Below, in pieces: positions 37,652-46,975 of a stretch of DNA of 64,000 bases; the stretch's first letter is position 1; each line of letters begins with the position of its first letter. Under the pieces are notes generated by a model. The model saw only the letters and a list, made by a program, of their open reading frames with translations, was not told the origin of the DNA and did no database searches. Position numbers and translations under genes: made by a program. This DNA is from Pseudarthrobacter defluvii (GTDB lineage Bacteria; Actinomycetota; Actinomycetes; Actinomycetales; Micrococcaceae): assembly GCF_030323865.1 (NCBI RefSeq), contig NZ_CP066362.1, forward strand, positions 3,596,001-3,660,000, read 5' to 3'.

Positions 37652-39658
37652 TTACTTCGTCTTGCCCGCGTAGAAGACAGCCGGCGCGGCCGGAGCCTGC
37701 ATTCCCTCGCCGATGAAGAAGCTCGGGTGCGGCGGCTGGTTGTAGCCAACCGTTTCGCGGGCCACGCCCGTGCGGTACATCGGATCATGCATCAGGGTGC
37801 GCAGCCGGACCTCAGTGGGCGAGGTGGTGGTGTAGATCCGCAGCTCGGTGCTGTCCGCCGACGGGAACACCAGTTCCTCGCGCCAGTCACCCAGGAGGTC
37901 CGCCTGCAGGGACGGGTTGCCCTTGGTGTAGTTGTTGGTACGTGCCCCGGTGGCAGTCAGCAGTCGGTCGCTGGACTCGGTTTCCCAGTTCCATTTCGAG
38001 ATGGTGGGGACGCCATAGCCAACCTCGGCGCTGAAATCGTGGTCAACGATCTCACGCAGCAAATCGCCGTCCCACCACGCCATGAAGTTGGCGGCCGGGA
38101 TCTTGTCCGAGATCCGCTCACCCTTGGCAGACATCAGGTACCCGACGGTGGAGTTCCAGGCAGCATCCCCACCCACTGCCCAGCTCTCCGAGCCCGGGAA
38201 ACGCGGGTCAATGTCGCCCGTGGCACCGCGGCCCGTGTCCTTGAACGCCGGGATGCTCCACAGCACCTCGCCGGTGGCGGCGTCACGGAAGGTGGCGCCC
38301 CGGTTGCCGCTTTCCTTCATGCTCTCGTGCACGGCAAAGGTCTCCAGCCCGGGGCGCGAGGGATCCAGGTCGCCGGTGTGGATGGCGTCGCCATGCCCCA
38401 GCTTGGTGTTGTACAGCGGCGCGCCGTCGTCGTCGATGGTCATGGAGCCGAAGACGAACTCGTCCTTGCCGTCCTGGTCCACGTCCGCCACGGACAGGTT
38501 GTGGTTGCCTTGGCCCTTGTACTCAGCTCCGGCTGCATCGGAGTCGAACTTCCAGCGCTTGGCCAGCTTGCCGTTCACCAGGTCGTAGGTAACCAGCACG
38601 GTGCGGGTGTAGTAGCCGCGGCTGAACATCATGGACGGGTGTTCACCGTCCAGGTATGCCACTCCGGCGAGAAAACGGTCCACACGGTTGCCATAGTTGT
38701 CACCCCAGGCTGCAACGCTGCCGCGCGGCGGGTCGTAGGGAACCGTGTCCATGATGGTTCCGGCGGCGCCGTTGAACACCGTGAGGAACTCTGGCCCGGA
38801 CAGGACGTAGCCGGCGCTGCTGCGGTAATCGGCGGTGGGATCACCGATGACAGTGCCGGCGTTGTCGGTGGTGCCGTCCGCCGTCTTGAATGCCACCTCC
38901 GCCTTGCCGTCGCCGTCAAAGTCGTACGCCAGCATCTGGGTGTAGTGGGCACCCGCGCGGATGTTGCGCCCCAGGTCGATCCGCCACAGCTTGGTGCCGT
39001 CCATCTTGTACGCGTCCACGTAGACGTTGCCGGTGTAGCCGGACTTGGAGTTGTCCTGGGCGTTGGACGGGTTCCAGAGCTGGATGATCTCGTACGCGCC
39101 GTCACCGTCCAGGTCCGCCACACTGGAGTCGTTGGCGCTGTAGGTATATGGCTTACCGTCCTTGCTGACGCCGTCCGCGGGCTTGTCCAGCTTGATGGGC
39201 AGGTAGTTCTGCGCCAGCGGGCTGAACTCGGCGCTGAGTTTGTCCTGCCCGTTGCCGTTGCCCACGGTCTTGATGACGTACTTGGAGTCCTTCGTGCCAT
39301 CCGGGTCCAGATACGTGGTGGTGTCCCGGATTGGTTGATCGGTGATGATCACACCATCGCGGATGACCTGGAAGGCAACACTGTCCTTGTCCAGGCCCAG
39401 CATGCGCCAGCCCAGAGAGACACCCTGGTCGGTCAGGACGGCAACCGGGGCGCGGTCCAGGTTTTCCACCTGCCGGGCGAGGCCCGAATTTGCCGGAGCC
39501 ACGGGAGCGGCAGGGTTTCCCGCACCAGGGTCAGCGGCGGCAAGCGGGACGCCTGTAAAGGCCAGGGCGGCGGCAGCGAGGGTGGCCGCTGCCGCCGGCG
39601 CCGCCTTCCACGCCCCGCCTGCCCGGGATTTCGGGGAACACATTGAGGGGTATGCCAA
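37652..39658 (-). CDS. Secreted rhamnogalacturonan endolyase, polysaccharide lyase family 11
   Basis: 668 residues. The TTG at 39658 is chosen because AAAGGAG lies 8 bases upstream; the first ATG is too far from that site. A basic start and hydrophobic stretch (AAPAAAATLAAAALAFTGVP) form a signal peptide. The mature part matches PL11 (YesW-like) beta-propeller lyases: ENLDRAPVAVLTDQGVSLGW, then DLDGDGAYEIIQLWNPSNAQ, and repeated Ca2+-binding DxDGDGxxE loops such as YDFDGDGKAEVAFKTADGT and DVDQDGKDEF. It cleaves rhamnogalacturonan I outside the cell, giving unsaturated oligomers that the PL26-like enzyme could process further. Two LacI-type operators precede it. Confidence 0.92.
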   Translation of the reverse strand: MAYPSMCSPKSRAGGAWKAAPAAAATLAAAALAFTGVPLAAADPGAGNPAAPVAPANSGLARQVENLDRAPVAVLTDQGVSLGWRMLGLDKDSVAFQVIRDGVIITDQPIRDTTTYLDPDGTKDSKYVIKTVGNGNGQDKLSAEFSPLAQNYLPIKLDKPADGVSKDGKPYTYSANDSSVADLDGDGAYEIIQLWNPSNAQDNSKSGYTGNVYVDAYKMDGTKLWRIDLGRNIRAGAHYTQMLAYDFDGDGKAEVAFKTADGTTDNAGTVIGDPTADYRSSAGYVLSGPEFLTVFNGAAGTIMDTVPYDPPRGSVAAWGDNYGNRVDRFLAGVAYLDGEHPSMMFSRGYYTRTVLVTYDLVNGKLAKRWKFDSDAAGAEYKGQGNHNLSVADVDQDGKDEFVFGSMTIDDDGAPLYNTKLGHGDAIHTGDLDPSRPGLETFAVHESMKESGNRGATFRDAATGEVLWSIPAFKDTGRGATGDIDPRFPGSESWAVGGDAAWNSTVGYLMSAKGERISDKIPAANFMAWWDGDLLREIVDHDFSAEVGYGVPTISKWNWETESSDRLLTATGARTNNYTKGNPSLQADLLGDWREELVFPSADSTELRIYTTTSPTEVRLRTLMHDPMYRTGVARETVGYNQPPHPSFFIGEGMQAPAAPAVFYAGKTK

Positions 39659-39704
39659 AAGAACATCTCCTTTGATGCAGCGGCGGCTTAGACACCGCTG
39701 GTTT

Positions 39705-39716
39705 TGGAACGTTTCA
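39705..39716. promoter_or_regulatory. LacI-type operator, proximal, before the PL11 gene
   Basis: TGGAACGTTTCA is a near-palindrome with a central CG, 46 bases upstream of the TTG start on the minus strand. It parallels TGAAACGTATCA before the PL26-like gene. Confidence 0.6.
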
Positions 39717-39769
39717 TTCGTACGGCGTTCCGACCCCTCGCGAGTGATTTCGAGGGATGTGAACTACGA

Positions 39770-39781
39770 GGAAGCGCTTTC
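39770..39781. promoter_or_regulatory. LacI-type operator, distal, before the PL11 gene
   Basis: GGAAGCGCTTTC, with the perfect core AAGCGCTT, lies 111 bases upstream of the PL11 start. It closely matches GAAAACGCTTTC and GAAACCGCTTTC before the other pectin genes. Confidence 0.65.
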
Positions 39782-39908
39782 TGCCCTTTAGGTCTACCAG
39801 CGCGTGACAAACAAGGTCAAGGGTTTGACCGAAAGGGATTGGGAGAATTTGTTCTTTTACGATTGTTTCTGGACATCACGCTCTGTCACCTTTGACACCC
39901 AGCCGGAA

Positions 39909-39946
39909 ACGCCCGCTCTCCTTTTGAGTGGAAGGAGAGCGGGCGT
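39909..39946. terminator. Terminator after the MHS permease gene
   Basis: ACGCCCGCTCTCCTT and AAGGAGAGCGGGCGT form a perfect 15-bp stem with an 8-base loop, downstream of the minus-strand permease gene that ends at 39988. Confidence 0.75.
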
Positions 39947-39987
39947 CCGATGGGAGCCTGCCAGAGGTGAGCGGGCATCTAATGGGG

Positions 39988-41283
39988 TCAGCGGATGCCG
40001 CGGAACTTCACGCCCGCCACGAGGGCGACGATGCTGATAATCGCGATGACGGCAAGGTAGCAGCCGGGGGCCACCGCCTGTCCCGTCTGCTGCACCAGGT
40101 AGGAGGCGATCATTGGGGTAAAGCCGCCGAAGGCCACCACAGCCGTGTTGTAGCTGAAGGAGAGCCCCGTCGCACGGGCCCGGGCATCAAAGCAATCCGA
40201 CATGACAGACGGCAGGGCACCGAAATACGCCGCCTTTAGTAGACCGAGGACGGTCATCACCAGGGCCAGCACCAGGAAGGACCGGGCGCTGATCACCCAG
40301 AGGAACAAGGGAACGACGGCGACCAGCAGCACCACCACGGTGGGCACCATGATGGCCATCCGGCCAAACTTGTCCGAAAGGTGACCCACCACCGGTGTTC
40401 CAAAGGTCAGGATGACGCCTGTGATGATCAGCGAGGTGAAGGAAATGCCGGGTTCCAGGCCGAGTTCCTTGATGGCAAACGTGGGCATGTACTGAAGAAT
40501 GAAGTTCAGGGCGGTGGAAACCGCCAGCGCGCCAGCGGCGATCAGCATGCCCACCTTCTGGGTGGCGAACACGTCCCGGATGGGCGAGTGCTTTTCGTCC
40601 TCCGGCTTTTCCGGTAGGGGAACCTCCTTCATCTCCTTGCGGATCAGGTAGCCGGCGGGGCCCACCAGCAGTCCGAAAAGGAAGGGGATGCGCCATCCCC
40701 ATTCGGTCATCTGGGCATCCGAGAGAACGGTGGTGAGAACGGCCACCAGGATCGCGGCCAGCAGGCTGCCCAGGCCCTGGCTCGCGAACTGGAAGCTGCC
40801 CAGGAACCCTTTCCGCTTGCCGTTCTGCGCGATCAGGTAGGCGGTGGCGGCACCAAACTCTCCGCCGGCAGAAAAGCCCTGGATCAGGCGGGCCAGGACG
40901 ATTCCGATCGGAGCCAGGATGCCGATGGTTCCGTAGCTGGGCATGAAGGCCAGCAGGGCCGTCCCCAGGACCATCAGCCGGATGGTGACGGTCAAGCCCT
41001 TTTTCAGGCCGTGCCGGTCGGCAAATGAACCCAGCACCAGGCCGCCGAGCGGGCGTATGAGGTAGGAGACGCCAAACACGGCAAAGGCCTGGATCAGCTC
41101 GACGCCGGGATCGCGGCTTGGGAAGAAGTTCCGGCCAATGTAGATGGCCAGGAGTGCGTAGATGGCAATGTCAAACCATTCGAGTGCGTTCCCGATGGTG
41201 GCGGCAACGATCCCGCGGGTGGCGGACTGCGTGCCCTCCGCCTGGACGACGCCGGGCTGGTTCTTTTGCTGCGGGATGGTCAT
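39988..41283 (-). CDS. MFS permease of the metabolite:H+ symporter (MHS) family
   Basis: 431 residues, about twelve helices. The ATG at 41283 has CTGGAG upstream and follows the peptidase stop by 16 bases, so the two form an operon. IGNALEWFDIAIYALLAIYI is the MHS opening motif. The MFS loop motifs are GSFADRHGLKKGL and GHLSDKFGRMAIM. A block RLIQGFSAGGEFGAATAYL is also typical of this family, which imports compounds such as proline, betaine, citrate or ketoglutarate. The coupling to an M20 peptidase suggests uptake of an amide or peptide-like compound, which is inference. Confidence 0.88.
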   Translation of the reverse strand: MTIPQQKNQPGVVQAEGTQSATRGIVAATIGNALEWFDIAIYALLAIYIGRNFFPSRDPGVELIQAFAVFGVSYLIRPLGGLVLGSFADRHGLKKGLTVTIRLMVLGTALLAFMPSYGTIGILAPIGIVLARLIQGFSAGGEFGAATAYLIAQNGKRKGFLGSFQFASQGLGSLLAAILVAVLTTVLSDAQMTEWGWRIPFLFGLLVGPAGYLIRKEMKEVPLPEKPEDEKHSPIRDVFATQKVGMLIAAGALAVSTALNFILQYMPTFAIKELGLEPGISFTSLIITGVILTFGTPVVGHLSDKFGRMAIMVPTVVVLLVAVVPLFLWVISARSFLVLALVMTVLGLLKAAYFGALPSVMSDCFDARARATGLSFSYNTAVVAFGGFTPMIASYLVQQTGQAVAPGCYLAVIAIISIVALVAGVKFRGIR

Positions 41284-41299
41284 GGGGGCTCCAGGGATT

Positions 41300-42733
41300 T
41301 CAGGAAGCGGAGCCGGCGGGAACGGCGGCTCCGGGGCGGGGGTTGCCGGCTGGGGTGGGGGTGGTGGCGAGGTCGAAGAAGAGTCCGGCCGCAATCTGCA
41401 GGCCTTCCCGCGCCACCGATTTGAGGAGATGCTCATCCGGGGCGTGCTGCTGGCAGCCGGGATGGGAATGCGGAACCCACAGCGTGGGCAGTTCAAGGAC
41501 TTCGGCGAAGACGAAACTCGGCAGCGATCCGCCGATGTTGGGCAGCAGCACCGGGCTGCGCCCTGTGGTCTCCGCCAGGGACGTCAAGGCCCACGAAACC
41601 CAGGGGCTGTCCGGATCAAGCCGGCTGGCGGGGAAGGACTGGCCCACCTCGACCTCCACCATGCTGAAGCCTGCGGCATCCAAGTGGCGCCGGACGGCGG
41701 ACTCGATCTTTGCCGTGTCCGTCCCGGGAACGAACCGGAGCTGCAGGCTGGCGGTGGCCGAGCCGGGAATTGAGTTCACGGGTTTGGCAGGGTTGCCGGC
41801 ACCGAGGGCCAGGACCTCCAGGGTGTTCCACGCGTACAACCGCTCGGCCGGACTGAGGGACCGGTCACCCCAGGTGGGGTCGGTTTTGGGGTCGCCCGGC
41901 TGGGGGACCACGTCGATGAGTTCCAGCGCCGCAGCCACTGAATCCGGGATTCCGGCGGGCAGCAGTTCCGGGAGCCTGATCATGCCGTGCCCGTCCACCA
42001 GGGATGCCACCGCAGCTGCCACGGTGGTGGCCGGGTTCCGCAGGAGGCCGCCCCAGTTGCCCGAGTGGTAGGACCCGCTGCGGAGGTCGGCCGTCAGGTG
42101 GAAGGTCATGCCGCCGCGGGCACCCAGGAACAGCGTGGGGTTGTCTGCGGCCAGGCGCGGCCCGTCCGACCCAAGAAAGACGTCCGCCTGCAGGGCCTCG
42201 CGGTGTTCACGGGCGAAATCCGCCAGGTCAGGGGACCCAATCTCTTCTGCCCCTTCCAAGAGGAACACCAGGTTGAAGCCAAGGTTCCCCTGCTGTTCCA
42301 GGAGCAGCCGCAGGGCCACGATATTGAGCCAGTGCTGGCCCTTGTTATCGGCGGAACCCCGGCCATACCAGCGGTCCCCCTCGTCGCTCAGCACCCAGGG
42401 GTTCCTGCCGCTGGTCCAGCCCGCGGCCTGTCCGTCCACCACGTCCGCGTGGCCGTAGCAAAGAACTGTCGGCAGCTCGGGGCTTTCCTGCCGGGTGGCC
42501 AGGAGGAAGGAATTGTTGCCGCTGCGCCAGGAGTCGAATCGCTCCACCGAGCAGCCAAGGGAAACAAACGCCGGCTCAACCACCTCGTCAAGGTATGACT
42601 TGAGCGCAACCCGGCCTTCCGCCGTCGAACTTTCTGACGGATAGGAGACGATCCTCTCCAAGTCCTCCTGGAAGCGGCCGGAATCCACGTACTGCCTTGC
42701 TGCCGCCGTCAGTTGTTCGCGTTGCTGCATCAT
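41300..42733 (-). CDS. M20-family metallopeptidase (dipeptidase-like)
   Basis: 477 residues. The ATG at 42733 follows ACGGGGAGTA. The zinc motifs are complete: CYGHADVVDG (first His and Asp), YGRGSADNKGQHWLN (bridging Asp), LEGAEEIGSPDL (catalytic Glu pair), then GSDGPR, and a late PHSHPGCQQHAPDEHLL with the last His. The insertion of a dimerisation (lid) domain is normal for the family. It hydrolyses peptide or amide bonds of small substrates in the cytoplasm. It is the first gene of the operon with the MHS permease and is divergent from a LysR regulator. Confidence 0.9.
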   Translation of the reverse strand: MMQQREQLTAAARQYVDSGRFQEDLERIVSYPSESSTAEGRVALKSYLDEVVEPAFVSLGCSVERFDSWRSGNNSFLLATRQESPELPTVLCYGHADVVDGQAAGWTSGRNPWVLSDEGDRWYGRGSADNKGQHWLNIVALRLLLEQQGNLGFNLVFLLEGAEEIGSPDLADFAREHREALQADVFLGSDGPRLAADNPTLFLGARGGMTFHLTADLRSGSYHSGNWGGLLRNPATTVAAAVASLVDGHGMIRLPELLPAGIPDSVAAALELIDVVPQPGDPKTDPTWGDRSLSPAERLYAWNTLEVLALGAGNPAKPVNSIPGSATASLQLRFVPGTDTAKIESAVRRHLDAAGFSMVEVEVGQSFPASRLDPDSPWVSWALTSLAETTGRSPVLLPNIGGSLPSFVFAEVLELPTLWVPHSHPGCQQHAPDEHLLKSVAREGLQIAAGLFFDLATTPTPAGNPRPGAAVPAGSAS

Positions 42734-42850
42734 TACTCCCCGTTGCTGTTGGAACGTGAGTTCAAAATTAGGGCTGTCCAGCCCAAACAACCAGTATCAT
42801 TTTGTCGACGAGCTTTGACTTGGATGCAAACCGGCAGGAAACACCCCCTC

Positions 42851-43753
42851 ATGAACATGCTCACCCCGGCCCTCCTGTACTTCCACGCCGTCGCGCAGGA
42901 GGGCACCCTCACCGAGGCGGCCGTGAAGCTCCACGTCTCGGCGTCGGCCATCAGCCGGCAGATCAACAAACTGGAATCGTCGTTGGGCACACCACTGTTC
43001 AACCGTCATGCGCGTGGTGTGGAGCTGACTGAGGCCGGACGGCTCCTGCTCGCCTATGTGCGGCGTGCCGAGGCCGAAGGGGCAGCTGTCCGGGAAGAAC
43101 TGTTGGTGTCCATGCAGCGGAAGACCCGGACCCTGCGCGTGGCCTGCGCCGAAGGTTTTGCCCGCGTTTGGGTCCCGTCAGCCATCGCCAACTTCAGCCG
43201 CCAGCATGACGACGTGGAGTTCCACCTTGATGTCGTCTCATCATCGGAGGGCACACGGCGGGTTGCCGAGGGAGAGGCGGACATTGCCGCGGTGTTTTCC
43301 CTGGGACCGCAGTCCAGGGTCACTGTGGAGCACTCCATGCCCACCCCCGTCGCCTTCGCCTTGGTGGCGCCCGGGCATCCGCTGGCAGGCCAGCCCCGAG
43401 CCACCCTCCAGGACCTGTGCCGCTACAAACTGGCCATCACTGCACCGGGGTCCAGCCAGCGCGAACTCCTGGACCTGGCCATGCAGATTGAAGGCCTCGC
43501 TCCCTCCATCAGCCTGCAAAGCGACCACATAAACCCGGTGATCCAATTCGCGCGGGCAGGTGTGGGTGTTTCCCTGGTCAGCGGGCTGTCCCTGGACCGG
43601 CGGGACCGCGAGGACCTGGTGCTGGTCAACCTGGACCATCCGGTGCTGCGCCAGCGGCAGGGCCAGATCCAGACCATGACCGGCCGCACCCAACCCGCGA
43701 TCCTCACAGCGTTCGTGGACGCCCTCATCGACGCCCTGGAACTGTTCGACTAG
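42851..43753 (+). CDS. LysR-family transcriptional regulator
   Basis: 300 residues from the ATG at 42851 (AGGAA upstream at a long spacing; start somewhat uncertain). The N-terminal helix-turn-helix reads LLYFHAVAQEGTLTEAAVKL and HVSASAISRQINKLESSLGT, followed by the typical LFNRHARGVELTEAGRLLL. The rest is a periplasmic-binding-like effector domain (HPLAGQPRATLQDLCRYKLA). With 117 bases between the divergent starts, the likely target is the M20 peptidase and MHS permease operon. The effector is probably the substrate or product of that operon. Confidence 0.9.
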   Translation: MNMLTPALLYFHAVAQEGTLTEAAVKLHVSASAISRQINKLESSLGTPLFNRHARGVELTEAGRLLLAYVRRAEAEGAAVREELLVSMQRKTRTLRVACAEGFARVWVPSAIANFSRQHDDVEFHLDVVSSSEGTRRVAEGEADIAAVFSLGPQSRVTVEHSMPTPVAFALVAPGHPLAGQPRATLQDLCRYKLAITAPGSSQRELLDLAMQIEGLAPSISLQSDHINPVIQFARAGVGVSLVSGLSLDRRDREDLVLVNLDHPVLRQRQGQIQTMTGRTQPAILTAFVDALIDALELFD

Positions 43754-43760
43754 GGCGCCA

Positions 43761-44240
43761 CTACTTCCGCGCCATAGCCTGCAGCAGCGGCACAGTCCGG
43801 GTGGGCATCACTTCCACCAGCGACATGGCGGTGCTGGTACGGACGACGCCGTCAATTGCCAGCATTGCGTTGGTGATCCGGTGCAGGTCGGCCGGGTCCC
43901 GCGCGGCCACCTTGGCAAGCAGGTCTGCATCCCCGGTGGTGGCGTGCATCTCGATGATTTCCGGGATGGTCTGCAGCGCTGCAACAGCAAGGTCGCTGGA
44001 GGACTGGCTGATGGAAATCGAGATGAAGGCGATGAGCGGCAGGCCCAGCGCCTCGGTCCGAACCCGTTGGCTGAAAGGGCCAAGGCTGCCGTCGCCGGCC
44101 AAACGGCGGAGCCGGGCATGCACGGTATTGCGTGCCACGCCCAGCCTCCTTGAGAGGGACAGGACCGTCGCCTGCGGGTCCCGGTCCAGTGTGAGGAGGA
44201 TCTCTGCGTCCAGCGCGTCAATAAGGTGCATACTGAGCAT
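43761..44240 (-). CDS. Lrp/AsnC-family transcriptional regulator
   Basis: 159 residues from the ATG at 44240, with GGAG 7 bases upstream. The helix-turn-helix is in LIDALDAEILLTLDRDPQAT, VLSLSRRLGVARNTVHARLR. The C-terminal RAM domain includes GLPLIAFISISISQSS and ATTGDADLLAKVAARDPADL, the fold that binds amino acids and assembles octamers. The gene is convergent with LysR at 43753 and divergent from the aminotransferase at 44333, which it probably controls, possibly in response to an aromatic or other amino acid. Confidence 0.88.
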   Translation of the reverse strand: MLSMHLIDALDAEILLTLDRDPQATVLSLSRRLGVARNTVHARLRRLAGDGSLGPFSQRVRTEALGLPLIAFISISISQSSSDLAVAALQTIPEIIEMHATTGDADLLAKVAARDPADLHRITNAMLAIDGVVRTSTAMSLVEVMPTRTVPLLQAMARK

Positions 44241-44267
44241 TTTGCCACTCCAAGGCCTTCCAACTGC

Positions 44268-44289
44268 TGGATCTGTCCTGCCTGATCCA
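44268..44289. promoter_or_regulatory. Inverted repeat between the Lrp regulator and the aminotransferase
   Basis: TGGATC and GATCCA are exact complements separated by 10 bases, inside the 92-base divergent promoter region. A possible binding site for the adjacent Lrp-type regulator; the short arms make this weak. Confidence 0.35.
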
Positions 44290-44332
44290 ACCCTGTTGCG
44301 CAGGCGTCCCAATTTCCCGCACCATGCTGTCC

Positions 44333-45427
44333 ATGACCAGCACCCTTCCCGAAGCCGCGGCGCCCGAGGTCCGCGCCGCCGTCGCCCAACTCCCTGCCTA
44401 CGTGGCCGGCAAGAGCGCGCAGTCTGACCTGACCGCCGCCCTTGCGTCGAACGAAAGCCACTTCCCTCCCCTGCCGTCTGTCATCAAGGCGATTTCGGCG
44501 GAGGCGGACCGGATCCACCGGTACCCCAGCATGGGCGCGGTGGAGGCGCGTGAAGCCATCGCCGCGCACTTCGGCGTCAGCCCTGACGAAATTGCCGCCG
44601 GCCCGGGAAGCTCAGGGGTGCTGCAGCAGATCATTTCGGCCGTCTGCGGGCACGGGGACGAGGTGGTCTACGCCTGGCGGTCCTTCGAGGCCTACCCCAT
44701 CCTGGTGGCGGTGGCCGGAGCCGTATCGGTGCCGGTGCCGCTACTGGCCAACGAACACCACGACCTTCCGGCCATGGCAGCCGCCATCACCGAGCGCACC
44801 CGGCTGGTGATCCTGTGCTCGCCGAACAACCCCACCGGAGTGTCCATCAGCGCGGAGGCGCTGGAAGAGTTCCTGCAGTCCGTGCCCCCGCGGGTCCTGG
44901 TGGTGCTGGACGAGGCGTATGTCGAGTTCCAGCGCGGGCCCGGCGTGGACTCGCTGGACTTCTACCGCCGCCACCCCAACCTCTGCATCCTGCGCACCTT
45001 CTCCAAGGCGTACGGGCTGGCGGGGCTGCGTATCGGCTACGCCATTGCCCGGCCGGACATCGCAGAGGGCCTTCGGCGCACGGCAGTTCCGTTTGGCGTG
45101 AACCGCATGGCGCAGGCCGCCGCGGTTGCCTCGCTCGCTGCCGGTGACGAGGTCCTGGAGCGGACCGAGGCAGTGGCGCAGGAACGCACCCGGGTGATCG
45201 GGGCCCTCCGCGGCTACGGCTGGGACGTGCCGGACAGCCAGGCCAACTTCTACTGGCTCCGTGCCTCCGACGAACTGCGGGAGCAGCTCCTGGACGCACT
45301 GTCCGGCGCCGACATCCTGGCCCGCGGTTATGCCGTTGACGGCGTCCGGATCACGTTGGCTGACAAAGCCACCAACGACCGCGTGCTGGCGGTCCTGGCC
45401 GACCGCAAGAGGTTTGTGTCCCGATGA
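44333..45427 (+). CDS. Histidinol-phosphate-type (aromatic) aminotransferase
   Basis: 364 residues from ATG at 44333; an ATG at 44324 is equally possible, and neither has a clear SD. Class I/II aminotransferase motifs: LASNESHFPPLP at the start, AGPGSSGVLQQIISAVCGHG, CSPNNPTGV, VLDEAYVEF, the PLP Lys in RTFSKAYGLAGLRIGYAIAR, and a C-terminal Arg region in GVRITL. This is the HisC/aromatic aminotransferase subfamily; a dedicated histidine role is not supported because no his genes adjoin it. The next gene overlaps its stop by four bases. Confidence 0.88.
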   Translation: MTSTLPEAAAPEVRAAVAQLPAYVAGKSAQSDLTAALASNESHFPPLPSVIKAISAEADRIHRYPSMGAVEAREAIAAHFGVSPDEIAAGPGSSGVLQQIISAVCGHGDEVVYAWRSFEAYPILVAVAGAVSVPVPLLANEHHDLPAMAAAITERTRLVILCSPNNPTGVSISAEALEEFLQSVPPRVLVVLDEAYVEFQRGPGVDSLDFYRRHPNLCILRTFSKAYGLAGLRIGYAIARPDIAEGLRRTAVPFGVNRMAQAAAVASLAAGDEVLERTEAVAQERTRVIGALRGYGWDVPDSQANFYWLRASDELREQLLDALSGADILARGYAVDGVRITLADKATNDRVLAVLADRKRFVSR

Positions 45428-46113
45428 GCACCTCCACGAAACTTCCAACTGACTCAACCGTCGCTGACCCGGCCCGGCACCTGGAAGAGCCGACGGCGGC
45501 AAGTTCCGCGCCGCCGTCGGCCGTCCGCCACTCCGTGGTTGAGGATGTCCTGGGCATCCTGACCGGCACGTTCGCCGCATCGCTGGGGCTGTTCCTGCTC
45601 AAGTCGAGCGGCGCCGTCACCGGCGGCACGGCCGGGCTGGCGCTGCTGCTCAGCTATTCGGTGGCGCTGCCCTTTGGCGTCATCTTCTTCTCCGTCAACC
45701 TGCCGTTCTTCGTGCTGGCGGTGTGGAAGAAAGGCTGGAACTTCGCCCTCCGCACCGGCGCGGCAATTGCCCTGGTGTCCCTGATGGCCAGCCTGCATCC
45801 GGCGGCGCTGGGGTCACTGCACATCGACCCCACGTATGGGGTGCTGGGTGGAAACCTGCTCGCCGGCGTCGGCCTGCTGATCCTGTTCCGGCACCAGTCC
45901 AGCCTGGGCGGGTTCAACATCCTGGCCCTGCTGCTGCAGGAGAAGCTGAAATGGCGGGCCGGCTATGTGCAGATGGTGCTGGACGTGGTCATCGTCCTGG
46001 CTTCTCTCGTCCTCGTGTCGCCATTGATGGTGCCGATGTCCGCTGCAGGCGCCACCCTCCTGAACCTCATTCTCGCGCTGAACCATCGGCCGGGGCGCTA
46101 CCTCGGAAAGTAG
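45424..46113 (+). CDS. YitT-family (DUF161) membrane protein
   Basis: 229 residues starting ATGA over the aminotransferase stop, so the two are translationally coupled. After a polar N-terminus of about 35 residues there are five to six hydrophobic segments. DVLGILTGTFAASLGLFLLK with SSGAVTGGTAGLALLL is the YitT signature, and the next helices follow in the usual order. The C-terminal DUF2179 domain found in many YitT proteins is absent, so this is the short form. The YitT family has no settled function; linkage to an aminotransferase suggests, weakly, transport of an amino acid or keto acid. Confidence 0.85.
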   Translation: MSTSTKLPTDSTVADPARHLEEPTAASSAPPSAVRHSVVEDVLGILTGTFAASLGLFLLKSSGAVTGGTAGLALLLSYSVALPFGVIFFSVNLPFFVLAVWKKGWNFALRTGAAIALVSLMASLHPAALGSLHIDPTYGVLGGNLLAGVGLLILFRHQSSLGGFNILALLLQEKLKWRAGYVQMVLDVVIVLASLVLVSPLMVPMSAAGATLLNLILALNHRPGRYLGK

Positions 46114-46183
46114 ACACCTGCCTGGCCTTTTATTCCCCTGGACCGGCTGAAATATCTTGGCAGGGGGCGGTGTTGGCGCCCAT

Positions 46184-46825
46184 ATGACGACAATCGGAAT
46201 CATCGGTGCAGGACATATTGGAAGCCAGGTTGCACGGAAGGCCGTGGAACTGGGCTACGACGTGGTCATCAGCAACTCACGGGGGCCGGAAACCCTCCAG
46301 GACCTGGTGGCTGAGCTCGGCCCGAAGGCCCGGGCGGCCACGTCAGCGGAAGCGGCAGCAGCCGGCGACTTTGCGGTGGTCACGGTGCCGCTGAAGGACT
46401 ACAAGGACGTCCCGGTGGAGCCGCTGGCCGGCAAGATTGTGATCGACACGAACAACTATTACTGGGAGCGGGACGGCCGCATTCCCGCCTTGGACAATGG
46501 GGAAGCCACCACCTCCGGGATGCTGCAGGAACACCTCCCCCAGTCCAAGGTGGCCAAGGGCTTCAACCACATCATGGCCAAGGACATCACCACTGACGGG
46601 ACTCCGGCCGGCACGGAGAACCGCCGCGCCCTTGCCACCGCCAGTGACCACCCTGACGCGGCCGAACTTGTAACCCGCCTGTACGACGAATTCGGTTTTG
46701 ACACCGTCAACGTTGGCCCGCTCTCCGAGAGCTGGCGCGTGGAGCGCGACCGCCCGGCTTATGTGGCACGGCAGAACGCCACGGAGCTGAAGGACAACCT
46801 GGCCAAGGCGCCGCGGACCATCTGA
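46184..46825 (+). CDS. NAD(P)-binding F420-reductase-like oxidoreductase
   Basis: 213 residues from the ATG at 46184; the SD is weak (GGGGGC lies farther upstream). TTIGIIGAGHIGSQVARKAV is the Rossmann motif, followed by LGYDVVISNSRGPETL, FAVVTVPLKDYKDVP, and VKGF-type KVAKGFNHIMAKDI. This is the NADP-binding domain of the coenzyme F420-dependent NADP reductase/DUF-type family (COG2085). Such proteins reduce NADP with F420H2 or act on other substrates; the F420 partner is not shown here. It is a single-gene unit ended by a terminator. Confidence 0.85.
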   Translation: MTTIGIIGAGHIGSQVARKAVELGYDVVISNSRGPETLQDLVAELGPKARAATSAEAAAAGDFAVVTVPLKDYKDVPVEPLAGKIVIDTNNYYWERDGRIPALDNGEATTSGMLQEHLPQSKVAKGFNHIMAKDITTDGTPAGTENRRALATASDHPDAAELVTRLYDEFGFDTVNVGPLSESWRVERDRPAYVARQNATELKDNLAKAPRTI

Positions 46826-46839
46826 TTCGTTCCCATACA

Positions 46840-46875
46840 AAGACTGGCTGGCAGCTCCCGCTGCCGGCCAGTCTT
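46840..46875 (+). terminator. Terminator after the F420-reductase-like gene
   Basis: AAGACTGGC and GCCAGTCTT enclose GGCAGC/GCTGCC, with one T-G wobble between the two parts and a TCCC loop, followed by CTTTA. Confidence 0.75.
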
Positions 46876-46975
46876 CTTTAAAGAGCCCTACTTCCGGGCC
46901 GAATCCAGCACCGGGAAGGCATCGGGGTACCCAATCTGCTTACAATCGAAACCTCTGACCACTACCGAGGGACCC

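Larger units (their letters stand above)
39659..39987. other. Promoter region of the PL11 gene and terminator of the MHS gene
   Basis: About 330 bases without a gene. It holds the two LacI-type sites listed separately, a GGTCAAGGGTTTGACC inverted repeat at 39815-39830 of unknown role, and a strong hairpin at 39909-39946. Part of it is AT-richer (GAATTTGTTCTTTTACG). Confidence 0.55.
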